Shown here in pieces: positions 55,338 through 63,353 of a DNA stretch of 64,000 nt (its first letter is position 1; each line of letters opens with the position of its first letter). The notes under the pieces were generated by a model. The model was not told the origin of the DNA and did not search any database. It worked only from the letters and a program-made list of their open reading frames with translations. The stretch covers positions 1,178,001-1,242,000 of the forward strand of contig CAVWCQ010000008.1 in assembly GCA_963753545.1 (NCBI GenBank). The letters are read 5' to 3'. Source of the stretch: CAVWCQ01 sp963753545. GTDB lineage: Bacteria; Chloroflexota; Anaerolineae; Aggregatilineales; Aggregatilineaceae. The position numbers and the translations under genes are program-made.

Positions 55338-55382
55338 TTTTGCTTTTCTCCGCGTCTCCGCGTTCTCCGCGGTGAAATATCT
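55338..55382 (-). repeat. CACCGCGGAGAACGCGGAGACGCGGAG dispersed repeat
   Basis: On the minus strand CACCGCGGAGAACGCGG, then AGACGCGGAGAAAAGCAA. Same family as 16957-17040 and 56381-56416. It lies directly after the stop at 55391. Confidence 0.75.
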
Positions 55383-55390
55383 TTTTTCTT

Positions 55391-56201
55391 TTACCGCAGC
55401 GGCGAATGCAGCACGATCCCCAGCACGAACAGGGCCGCCGCCGGATCGTCGGGCAGGGTGGGCGAAAACGGCAGCCGGATGATCCGCGCCGCACCATCCA
55501 GATTGGCGCGCAGCGTCTTGATCTCCGCCTCCGTCCACGCCGGGGAGAGCAGGATCACATCGGGGGCCAGATCGCGGATCGCCGGGTCGGTGATCTGGCG
55601 ATAATCGGCATAACCCGCCTCTGCCGCCACATTGATTCCGCCCGCCGCTGCGATCAACTCCGTGATCAGCGTTCCCATCCCGAAGGTGTACCCCTCCGGC
55701 GTCAGGATCAGGACGCGCACCACTGGACGATCCTGAACACGTGCGTTCAGCCAGACCAGCCGCTGATCCAGTCGATCCAGCAAATCGCTCGCCGCGTCTT
55801 CCCGGCCCAGAGCCGCACCCAACCGATCTGCCAGCCGCCGCCAACCGTCCAGAGTCGTGACCGGAGCCGCACGAAAGACCGGGACACCTGCCGCTTCCGC
55901 CCCCGCGATCCAGTCAGGATTACCCGCCGGATTACCCGCCGGATTACCCGCCGCTTCCGGCACAACGAGCAGCCCGACCCCCGCCCACGACTCCGGGGCA
56001 CGGTCGATCCGCCGCACATCTGGGACCAGCAGCGGCAGCGCCGGGACCGTCCCGATCAGCGCCACGATCTGCGGGCGGGCCGGAATATGGACCACCTGCC
56101 CGGTGGTATCCACCACGTCACGCGGAAAATCGCCCTGCGCCTGTGCAAACGATGCGGCACATAACATCACGGCGGTCGATAACCAGGATTATCCATCTCA
56201 T
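55391..56201 (-). CDS. Periplasmic binding protein of the BtuF/FepB type (frameshift in signal peptide)
   Basis: About 269 residues. The reading frame from 56170 lacks a proper start, but joining with ATG 56201 across one base (about 56180) gives MRWIILVLSTAVMLCAASFA, an ideal signal peptide. Mature protein: DVVDTTGQVVHIPARPQIVA (class III binding-protein start), IGTVPALPLLVP, GVPVFRAAPVTTLDGWRRLA, RVLILTPEGYTFGMGTLITE, YRQITDPAIRDLAPDVILLS. The family carries cobalamin, heme or Fe-siderophores. No permease or ATPase lies next to it. A GNPA tetrapeptide is repeated three times (12-bp DNA repeat, 55918-55952). Confidence 0.8.
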
Positions 56202-56207
56202 TTTCTC

Positions 56208-56429
56208 TCTTGCTTTTCTCCGCGAGTTTGCGAAATTCAGATGAATAAGGGGGCTGTTCTCCCCTCTCCAGCGCAGACTGGAGAGGGGACCGAGCTTGCT
56301 CGGAGGGGTGAGGTGGGCGCTCGCGGTTCACAACGTCCATGAGCATCCCTCCAAATTCTAAAGACTTTCAATGATTTACTTCCGCGCTCTCCGCGGTGAA
56401 TTTTCTTTTTGCTTTTATCTTTCTGAAAC
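56208..56429. repeat. Intergenic cluster of dispersed repeats
   Basis: Holds half of the CTTTTCTCCGCG repeat (56208-56232), a palindrome CCCTCTCCAG...CTGGAGAGGG (56263-56290), a GAGCTTGCTCGGAGGGGTGAGG tail common near that palindrome, and a full CACCGCGGAGAGCGCGGAAG unit on the minus strand (56381-56416). No gene seen. Confidence 0.65.
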
Positions 56430-56457
56430 AAAAACCCGACCTGTTCCCAGATCGGGC
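56430..56457 (-). terminator. Intrinsic terminator of the SH3b-repeat gene
   Basis: Minus-strand stem CCCGATCTG / CAGGTCGGG (one G-U pair) with GGAA loop, followed by TTTTTG; 28 bp past the stop. Plus strand also has a T-run, so it may work both ways. Confidence 0.85.
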
Positions 56458-56484
56458 CTTTTTTACACGAGGTAAATCCGAGAC

Positions 56485-57657
56485 TTATTCGGTAACAGCC
56501 AGAATGTCCATATTCAGGGTGCTGTTGCCGCCGTTAGCATCCGCGAACAACCAATCGCGCATCCAGCCTTCGACACCCTTCCAGGGATACTGAATATCGC
56601 TGAAGGGGATCACGACATTGACCCACAGGCCGTTGGCGCTCTTGCCTTTGACCAGCACGTTGGTGCCAGCGGGCAGAGTTGCGAGCACAGCGCCGGTTGA
56701 TTTGTTCGGTTCGGTGCGGACATTAGCGCTGGCCTGAACAGTGGCAGCGACATAGTACGGCGAGCCAAAGTTCACCTTCAAGCCATAGGCATCACCAAAT
56801 GACGGATCGAAGAGTTCTACCCAGAATTCATCGACATCGCCCATGTAGGTCAGCGAAACGCCGTTGCCCAGATCGGTCAGGATATCAGCCGTCTGGTTGG
56901 GTTCGGCATAGATACCGGCAGTCGCCTGATTTACTGAAACATCAATCTTGGTCGTGGGCAGAGGTGACAGCTTGGCAGCAACCGCATAGCCCGTCTGGCC
57001 ATCCATCGTCAGAACCTGCGCGAACTTGTCTTCGACGCCCAGCACCCAGAGGACTGAGCCGCTGGGAACCGTCGTGACGATATCAGAGGTGATATTGGCT
57101 TCGGCAAAGATACCGAATGCGTCACTGTTGACGCTCACCTGGGCGAGATAAGACCCTTCGGGGAGTGCGACAAAGGGTGTCGCCACCGACCAGCCGGTCG
57201 TGCCATCGGGTGCGAGGATATAAGCCCACTGGCCAGATGTGCCCAACACAGTCGCCGTCGTGCCAAAGGGAACGGTCCCAACAATTTCAGCGCCAAAATC
57301 GGGCGCGGCGAACAGACCCGCTTCGCTCTGGGTACGGGGATTATTTACCTGAGCGACCTGGCCCAACAGCGGTGGATTGAGAACGAGGAAGCTGGCAGCC
57401 GGACCATAGCCAACATTCCCATCGGCGTCTTCAACCTGCAACCAGCCTTTGGTGCTGTCGGTTCCCAGCAAAGTGACCAGGGTATTGGCGGGTACATCTA
57501 CCACGGCGTCCGCTGTCTCGCTGGGTTCAGCGACGAGCGAAACCGCATCCAGCGTCACGGCCTGAAGAGTCGTGCTGCTCTGTGCAGCGACCAGATGAAG
57601 CCCACTTATGGCTGACAGAGACAAAACGACCAACAAAACCAGTAGACGTTTTTTCAT
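56485..57657 (-). CDS. Secreted protein with about five SH3b repeats
   Basis: 390 residues from ATG 57657 (GGAGAGAGC upstream), signal peptide MKKRLLVLLVVLSLSAISGL. Repeats of about 70 residues with an LxAxPSxxAExVxxVPxGTxxxVLG...GWxxVxxxDGxxGYxxA pattern: VSLVAEPSETADAVVDVPAN, AGLFAAPDFGAEIVGTVPFG, FGIFAEANITSDIVTTVPSG, AGIYAEPNQTADILTDLGNG, ANVRTEPNKSTGAVLATLPA. Bacterial SH3 domains of this kind usually bind cell-wall peptides or carbohydrates. No enzyme domain. Confidence 0.88.
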   Translation of the reverse strand: MKKRLLVLLVVLSLSAISGLHLVAAQSSTTLQAVTLDAVSLVAEPSETADAVVDVPANTLVTLLGTDSTKGWLQVEDADGNVGYGPAASFLVLNPPLLGQVAQVNNPRTQSEAGLFAAPDFGAEIVGTVPFGTTATVLGTSGQWAYILAPDGTTGWSVATPFVALPEGSYLAQVSVNSDAFGIFAEANITSDIVTTVPSGSVLWVLGVEDKFAQVLTMDGQTGYAVAAKLSPLPTTKIDVSVNQATAGIYAEPNQTADILTDLGNGVSLTYMGDVDEFWVELFDPSFGDAYGLKVNFGSPYYVAATVQASANVRTEPNKSTGAVLATLPAGTNVLVKGKSANGLWVNVVIPFSDIQYPWKGVEGWMRDWLFADANGGNSTLNMDILAVTE

Positions 57658-57779
57658 ATAGCTCTCTCCAATCTTTTGATTAATTAAGCAGCATAGATTG
57701 AGGTGGCAAAACAGCACACTGCTGTGACGCTCCCTATTATATGCCAATTCGCAAGTCTGCGCAGAATTGATTTCCGCGT

Positions 57780-58625
57780 CTATTGCGCGGGCATCTGCCC
57801 GTAGTGCCGGGTGACAACCATCTGGCCTGCGCTGCTTTGCATCCAGGCAAACCAATCGCGATAAATACTGTCCGGCGGGGGTGGTTCCAACCCGACGATG
57901 ACAATGGGCATCACCAGCGGATAGTGCCCCGCGCTCACCGTCTCCGGCGTTGGCAGAACCGCGTCTCCGCCCTCAGTATCGGCGGCGGGGAGCAGGGGCA
58001 CGGCACGGACCCGGTTGTCCAACAGCCCCATGCTCACATAACCGATGGCTCCCGGAATACTCGCCACAAAGTTCAGCACGCTGCTGTCAGACAGAGCCAG
58101 ACGCGCATTCAGCGTCGTATGCCGCTCGCCCATCACCAGCGTTTCAAAGGTCAGGCGCGCATCCGCTCCGGCCTCGCGGCTGATCACCGTAATAGGTAGA
58201 TCGTCCGCGCCGCCGATGTCGCTCCACGTGGTGACCCGTCCCTGATAGATAAGCTGGAGAGTGTTCACGCTCAATGACAGGATGGTGTTGCTGGGATGGA
58301 CCACTATCGCCAGACCGTCCTGCCCGATGGGAGCCACCCACAGGTTCGTTCCCTGCGGCAGGTAGGAGGTCAGTGCATAGGGAGCATCACCTGCTTGCAG
58401 TTGGCTGTAGATGGTGTCCCAACTTAAGGAGACGCCTTCCAACGCCAACTGCACGCCAGAGCGTGTATAGTCCGAAGTCAGGTCTTGCAGCAGGACGTGT
58501 GTGCTCGTCGTCGCCAGCACGCGCACGCTGTAGATGTGCGGCGTGATGGTCGGCTGGGCAATTGAACTACGGCATCCTGCCAGTGCCAGACTCAGGATGA
58601 CAATGGTGCGTTTGGCCCGCAGCAT
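57780..58625 (-). CDS. PstS-like phosphate/oxyanion-binding lipoprotein
   Basis: 281 residues from ATG 58625; lipobox ALAGCRS gives a lipoprotein. PBP-like-2 (PstS/SphX) features: GDAPYALTSYLPQGTNLWVA, IVVHPSNTILSLSVNTLQLI, YQGRVTTWSDIGGADDLPIT, VISREAGADARLTFETLVMG, ASIPGAIGYVSMGLLDNRVR, AGHYPLVMPIVIVG. The Ser/Asp contacts of a phosphate site are only partly visible, so the ligand may differ. No pstCAB genes follow. Starts 10 bp after the degenerate UppP frame. Confidence 0.85.
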   Translation of the reverse strand: MLRAKRTIVILSLALAGCRSSIAQPTITPHIYSVRVLATTSTHVLLQDLTSDYTRSGVQLALEGVSLSWDTIYSQLQAGDAPYALTSYLPQGTNLWVAPIGQDGLAIVVHPSNTILSLSVNTLQLIYQGRVTTWSDIGGADDLPITVISREAGADARLTFETLVMGERHTTLNARLALSDSSVLNFVASIPGAIGYVSMGLLDNRVRAVPLLPAADTEGGDAVLPTPETVSAGHYPLVMPIVIVGLEPPPPDSIYRDWFAWMQSSAGQMVVTRHYGQMPAQ

Positions 58626-58635
58626 CCCTACCCTC

Positions 58636-59205
58636 TCAAGGCAAGAGGGCCACCGGCAGACAACTTGTGCCAGACACCGTGTTAATTCCCGCAAATCCAC
58701 TGAGCCGCAGCCGGCACGTGATACCCCATTTGAGTCCGGCCCCCCGGCGAACAGGGGAGCGGGATAAGCCAGGTAAGAGCCGAACCGCCTTGACCAGCAG
58801 CAGGTCGTGCAGCGCGTAGTCGTGATAATGTACGCGATAGCGTGCGCAATAGCGTGCGCGAAAGCGAGCGCTAGACATCGCCGCTGGCAAAAAGAGCACA
58901 GGCGGATCGGAACAACTGGACTCAAAAAGGGTTTCGAGCAGCAGCCCCGCCAGCGTGGCGGGTATCGTCCCCAGCGGGGGACGGGCATCAGAATCTTGGA
59001 TCGAACGGGTACGCACGGCGAACAAACCAGCACCGAAATCGGTCAGCCAGTTGCGCCAGAAATAAACCAGCACCGCCGCTCCCAGGTAAAGCGTGGCGTC
59101 GAACAGGAAAGACAAATCTTTCCCACCGAGCAGCCAGGGGAGATGGGCGGCACCAGAAATAGGCAGCATTTCAGCAGCAGAAATCATGGCCCTCAAAAGG
59201 GACAT
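58636..59205 (-). pseudogene. Degenerate undecaprenyl-diphosphatase (UppP/BacA) remnant
   Basis: 189-residue open frame, against about 265-280 for UppP. Homologous landmarks: SAAEMLPISGAAHLPWLLG (family: GLTEFLPISSSAHL), FLFDATLYLGAAVLVYFWRN (FxxxLHLGTLxAVxxYF), LGTIPATLAGLLLE, then LHDLLLVKAVRLLPGLSRSP (family: PGxSRSG) and no remaining C-terminal helices of normal form. The catalytic Glu and Ser/Arg positions are partly altered, and a 12-bp tandem repeat (58832-58871) encoding Arg/Ala-rich nonsense interrupts the middle. Likely a decayed copy. Confidence 0.65.
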
Positions 59206-59276
59206 CCATCAGATCCTTTCAGGTCTGAAGGTCAGCTAACCACTTGCAACAGATCAAACCACTTAGACAGAACAGG

Positions 59277-60425
59277 CTAATCTACCGAAGTAGACGCCCC
59301 CTTCTGCGAACCGACCGGGCGATAAGTTGCTCGGAACGCGGCGGCATAGTCGGCAAAGGTTCCATCTAAAATGGCAGCGCGCATCTCACGCATGAGCGTG
59401 AGCAGAAGATGCAGGTTATGCAAGCTTAGCAGTTGATGCCCCAAAATTTCGGAGGCTTTGACCAGGTGGCGGATGTAGGCGCGGGAAAAGTTCTGGCAGG
59501 TGTAGCAGGTGCAGCCTGGCTCCACAGGGTCCGGATCGGTCGCATATTGCAGGTTGCGCATGTTGATCCGGCCCAGGCGAGTCAGGGCCGCCCCATTACG
59601 GGCTACACGGGTGGGCAGAACACAATCAAATAGATCCACGCCACGCGCCACGCCTTCCACCAGGTCTTCGGGGCTGCCAACACCCATCAGGTAGCGGGGT
59701 TTGTGGGCGGGCAGCAGCGGGGCCGTTCGTTCGAGGGTATCGTACATCTCGGGTTTGGATTCGCCAACGGCAAGGCCGCCGATAGCGTACCCTGGCAAAT
59801 CGTAGCCGCACACGACGCGGATCGACTCTTCGCGCAGGTCCTGGAAAATTCCACCCTGCACAATGCCGAACAGCGCCTGTCGTGACGAGTTACCACTGCG
59901 GGCGTGCTCCTCAATGCAGCGCGCCAGCCAACTATGGGTGCGGTCCAGCGCCGCGCGCACGGAGGCGCGGTCATCGGGGATCGGGCATTCATCAAAGGCC
60001 ATCATGATATCCGAACCCAGATTGTGCTGGATGCCGATTGATTTTTCCGGGGTAAAGCGGTGAACAGAACCATCAATGTGACTGCGGAACGTCACACCTT
60101 CGCTGTCAATAGAACGCATCTCACCCAGGCTGAACACCTGAAACCCACCGGAATCCGTCAGGATCGGGCCGTTCCACGCCATAAAGCGGTGCAGCCCGCC
60201 CAGGTCCGCGATCAGTTGATCGCCGGGCCTCAGGTAGAGGTGATAGGTGTTCGCCAGCACCAGCGTCGCGCCCATGTCGATCAGTTCACGCGGTTCAACT
60301 GCCTTGACAGTTGCCTGCGTGCCGACGGGAGCAAACACGGGAGTTTGGATCGGGCCATGTGGCGTTTGCAGCACACCGGCACGCGCCATTCCCTGCTGGG
60401 CTTCAAGTGAGAAAGTAAACGACAT
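59277..60425 (-). CDS. tgt: tRNA-guanine transglycosylase
   Basis: 382 residues, intact. Base-recognition and catalytic residues: Asp91 in LTDSGGFQVF, nucleophile Asp267 in GVDLFDCVLPTR; zinc site Cys305/Cys307/Cys310 (CTCYTC) with His336. Other signatures: LANTYHLYLRPGD, FGIVQGGIFQDLRE, YAIGGLAVGE, RYLMGVGSPEDLVE. Exchanges guanine-34 for preQ1 in GUN tRNAs in the queuosine pathway. Divergent from murF-alr. Confidence 0.97.
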   Translation of the reverse strand: MSFTFSLEAQQGMARAGVLQTPHGPIQTPVFAPVGTQATVKAVEPRELIDMGATLVLANTYHLYLRPGDQLIADLGGLHRFMAWNGPILTDSGGFQVFSLGEMRSIDSEGVTFRSHIDGSVHRFTPEKSIGIQHNLGSDIMMAFDECPIPDDRASVRAALDRTHSWLARCIEEHARSGNSSRQALFGIVQGGIFQDLREESIRVVCGYDLPGYAIGGLAVGESKPEMYDTLERTAPLLPAHKPRYLMGVGSPEDLVEGVARGVDLFDCVLPTRVARNGAALTRLGRINMRNLQYATDPDPVEPGCTCYTCQNFSRAYIRHLVKASEILGHQLLSLHNLHLLLTLMREMRAAILDGTFADYAAAFRATYRPVGSQKGASTSVD

Positions 60426-60662
60426 TGATCCTTCCGTACCAAAGGCCTATTTGTAGGCCCCTGACATTATCCTATAGCCAGGGCCACCATTATAACAGGT
60501 CAGTCCAAATTGGCGAATTCCACATCGCGAGTTTTACGAGGCGAAAGGTGCGGCGGGTTTCGCGCTTGTCCTCTCCAATGTTAGCAGGATGGGCGGTTAC
60601 TGGCGCATTTGCCCTGTACGCCCTAAACTACGTGAAAACCTGTTCACTGTTTGGCGAGTGCT

Positions 60663-63221
60663 ATGATCAATTTATATGACATTCTGGAAGCCGCTGACGG
60701 CCAGCTTTTTGGCGAACCCGGCGCGCAAATATTCTCCGATTTTTGTTTTGACTCCCGCCGCGTCAATCCGGGTGAGTTGTTCGTCGCCATCAAAACGGAT
60801 CGAGGCGACGGGCATCACTATATGGGCGACGCTGCCGCCGGGGGCGCGACCGGGATCATGTGTACCCAGCCGCCCACCTTCGACACCAGCGGCCTGACCG
60901 TGATCGTGATGCGCAGTGTGGAAGATGCCCTCATGCGCTGGACGAGGCTCGTGCTGCAAAAGTTCGGGACAACCGTCATCGGCGTGACGGGCAGCGTCGG
61001 CAAATCGACCACCAAAGAAGCGATTGCCCGCGTGCTGGGCACCCGCTACAACATCTACAAAAACCCCGGCAGTTTTAATGGTCGGTTCGGGCTGCCGCTG
61101 GCATTGGGTAAGCTCGACAAAGAGCACCAGATCGCCGTCCTGGAATTTGGCACGGACCAGTTTGGCGAAATTGCGGAAATGGTCGCTGCGACGAAGCCGC
61201 TGGTCGGCGTGGTGACCAGGGTTGCCCATGCCCACCTGGATCGTCTGGGCAGCCTGGAAAATATCGCCAAAGAAAAAGGTGAACTGATCCGGGGCCTGCC
61301 GCCCGATGGGCTGGCGGTGCTCAATTTTGACGATCCGCTCGTGCGGGCGATGGGAGCCACCACGCAGGCCACCGTGCGCACCGTCGGGCTGGAACTGGTC
61401 GAACCCGCTTTTGGGTCGGATTTGCTGGCCTTTAACATCGTCGTGGATCGCTACAAAACGGGCTTCGATCTGCGCGCCAAACAGGAGCGGCTGCTGGGGC
61501 GCTGGCTTCCTCTGCTGGGAGCGCACCAACTGTATCCGGCGCTGTCGGCGCTGGCCGTTGGCTTGAGTTATGACATTTCCTTAGAAGATGGCCTGCGCGC
61601 CCTGACCGAGATCGAACCGCTGCCGGGCCGGATGCGCCCGCTGTCTGGTCCCAATGGATCCCTCTTGATCGACGACAGTTACAGCGCCAACCCGGAAGGC
61701 ATGGAAGCCGCGCTTGATTGGATGAATGCCGTCCGTGACGAACGCGGCAAGTTGATCTTCGTGATGGGCGATATGGCGGAACTGGGCGGTTATTCGGCGC
61801 TGGCTCATATCCAGATCGGGCAGCGTGCCGCGCAGACTGTGGATCGGATGGTGACCAAGGGCGATCTTGCCGCCGAGTTGGGGCGCACGGCCCTGGAAAG
61901 CGGCCTGGGGCGGGGCAGTGTCCAGATCACCTTCAGCGACGAAGACGCGGCGAATGCTGCCGCTGCCGATGTTGGCGAGCGCGATATGATCCTCGTCAAG
62001 GGCAGCCCGTCCGCGCGGATGGAGCGGGTGGTTCGCCGCCTGCTGCAAAACCCTGAGGATATCTCCCAACTCGCCCGGCAGGAGAGCGCCTACGAACAGG
62101 TGTGGATGGATCGCCCGGACCGCCCAACGTGGGTCCATGTCGACATGGAGGCGATTGCCTACAACGTGCGGCGGATCAAGGAATTGATCGGGCCAGATGT
62201 GACGCTGATGGCGGTGGTCAAGGCCAATGCCTATGGGCATGGCGCGGTCCCGGTCAGCACAACCGCCCTCAACAATGGGGCGGAGGTTCTTGGCGTCGCG
62301 TCCATGAACGAGGCGATTGATCTGCGCGAGGCCGGGATCAGCGCGCCGATCCTGATCCTGGGATTTACGCCGTCCTGGGCCGCGCGGCAGGTGATCCGCC
62401 ACGACCTGACGGTGACCCTCTATGATGCGGAGGTTGCCCGCGCCTTTGATCGTGCTGCCCGCGAGATGAACGCCACCGTGCGCGCCCATATCAAAATCGA
62501 CACGGGGATGGGGCGGCTCGGCCTGCTGCCCAACGAGGTCACGACCTTCTTCCGCAGCCTGCAAAACCTGGGAAACCTGGAGGTCGAGGGCATCTTCACT
62601 CATTTTTCGGTTGCCGACGAAGACACCGCTTACACGCGCCAGCAGATCAATACCTTCGAGCGAGTCGTTGATCCACTGCTGGCTTCCGGCTATAAGTTCC
62701 GCTATATCCACGCCGCCAACTCCGCCGCCGCCATCCATCTGCCCGAATCGCGCTTTAATATGGTGCGGGCAGGGATCGCCATGCACGGCCTGAATCCCGG
62801 CCCCCTCGCACCCGTTCCGGCGGATTTCCGGCCCGCCCTGGAATGGAAAACAACGATTGCTCAGGTGAAACGTCTGCCGCCCAACAGTTATATCGGCTAC
62901 GGCAACACCTATCGCACGCAGGGGACGCAGCGCATCGCCATCATTCCGGTGGGCTACGCCGATGGATTCCGCCGCGCGCCGCGCCGCTGGAAGCATGTCC
63001 TGGTCCGGGGCGAATTCGCGCCGCTGGTAGGGCGGGTGAGCATGGATCAGACGGCTGTGGATGTGACCCATATCGAAGAGGTGCAGATCGGGGATGAAGT
63101 CGTCCTGATCGGCGCGCAGGGCGAAAATCAGATCACCGCCGACGATGCCGCCGACTTCCTCGATACGATCAATTACGAGGTCGTCAGCACCATTCTGGCC
63201 CGCGTGCCCCGCGTCCGCTGA
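60663..63221 (+). CDS. MurF-Alr fusion: UDP-MurNAc-tripeptide D-Ala-D-Ala ligase / alanine racemase
   Basis: 852 residues from ATG 60663. Residues 1 to about 460 are a Mur ligase: SDFCFDSRRVNPGELFVAIK, P-loop GVTGSVGKSTTKEAIARVLG (about 107-126), NPGSFNGRFGLPLALG, EFGTDQFGEIAEMVAATKP, THLDRLG-like AHAHLDRLGSLENIAKEKGE, DDSYSANPEGMEAALDWM, MGDMAELG. Residues about 487-852 are alanine racemase: TWVHVDMEAIAYNVRRIKEL, PLP Lys520 in VVKANAYGHGAVPV, HIKIDTGMGRLGLLP, FTHFSVADE, AGIAMHGLNP, YGNTYRTQG, GRVSMDQTAVDVTH. It couples D-Ala supply with the last cytoplasmic Mur ligation. Confidence 0.96.
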   Translation: MINLYDILEAADGQLFGEPGAQIFSDFCFDSRRVNPGELFVAIKTDRGDGHHYMGDAAAGGATGIMCTQPPTFDTSGLTVIVMRSVEDALMRWTRLVLQKFGTTVIGVTGSVGKSTTKEAIARVLGTRYNIYKNPGSFNGRFGLPLALGKLDKEHQIAVLEFGTDQFGEIAEMVAATKPLVGVVTRVAHAHLDRLGSLENIAKEKGELIRGLPPDGLAVLNFDDPLVRAMGATTQATVRTVGLELVEPAFGSDLLAFNIVVDRYKTGFDLRAKQERLLGRWLPLLGAHQLYPALSALAVGLSYDISLEDGLRALTEIEPLPGRMRPLSGPNGSLLIDDSYSANPEGMEAALDWMNAVRDERGKLIFVMGDMAELGGYSALAHIQIGQRAAQTVDRMVTKGDLAAELGRTALESGLGRGSVQITFSDEDAANAAAADVGERDMILVKGSPSARMERVVRRLLQNPEDISQLARQESAYEQVWMDRPDRPTWVHVDMEAIAYNVRRIKELIGPDVTLMAVVKANAYGHGAVPVSTTALNNGAEVLGVASMNEAIDLREAGISAPILILGFTPSWAARQVIRHDLTVTLYDAEVARAFDRAAREMNATVRAHIKIDTGMGRLGLLPNEVTTFFRSLQNLGNLEVEGIFTHFSVADEDTAYTRQQINTFERVVDPLLASGYKFRYIHAANSAAAIHLPESRFNMVRAGIAMHGLNPGPLAPVPADFRPALEWKTTIAQVKRLPPNSYIGYGNTYRTQGTQRIAIIPVGYADGFRRAPRRWKHVLVRGEFAPLVGRVSMDQTAVDVTHIEEVQIGDEVVLIGAQGENQITADDAADFLDTINYEVVSTILARVPRVR

Positions 63222-63238
63222 TATTCGCCATCCCGTAG

Positions 63239-63262
63239 GTAGGGGCGCTGCTTGCCGCGCCC
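63239..63262 (+). repeat. GTAGGGGCGCTGC element
   Basis: Third copy of the palindrome found inside both glycine aptamers; here 15 bp past the murF-alr stop and followed by AATTTTTGC, so it may also act as a 3' hairpin. Confidence 0.75.
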
Positions 63263-63353
63263 AATTTTTGCTGGCGCGTTTGGCGGAAATAATCTTCTCG
63301 CTTTTTACCTTGCTTTTCTTTGCGCTCTCCGCGCCACCTGCTTTTATCTTTTT

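Noticed and set aside
61581..63071. 496-residue minus-strand frame over the Alr half
   Set aside because: Antisense shadow of a strongly conserved enzyme.
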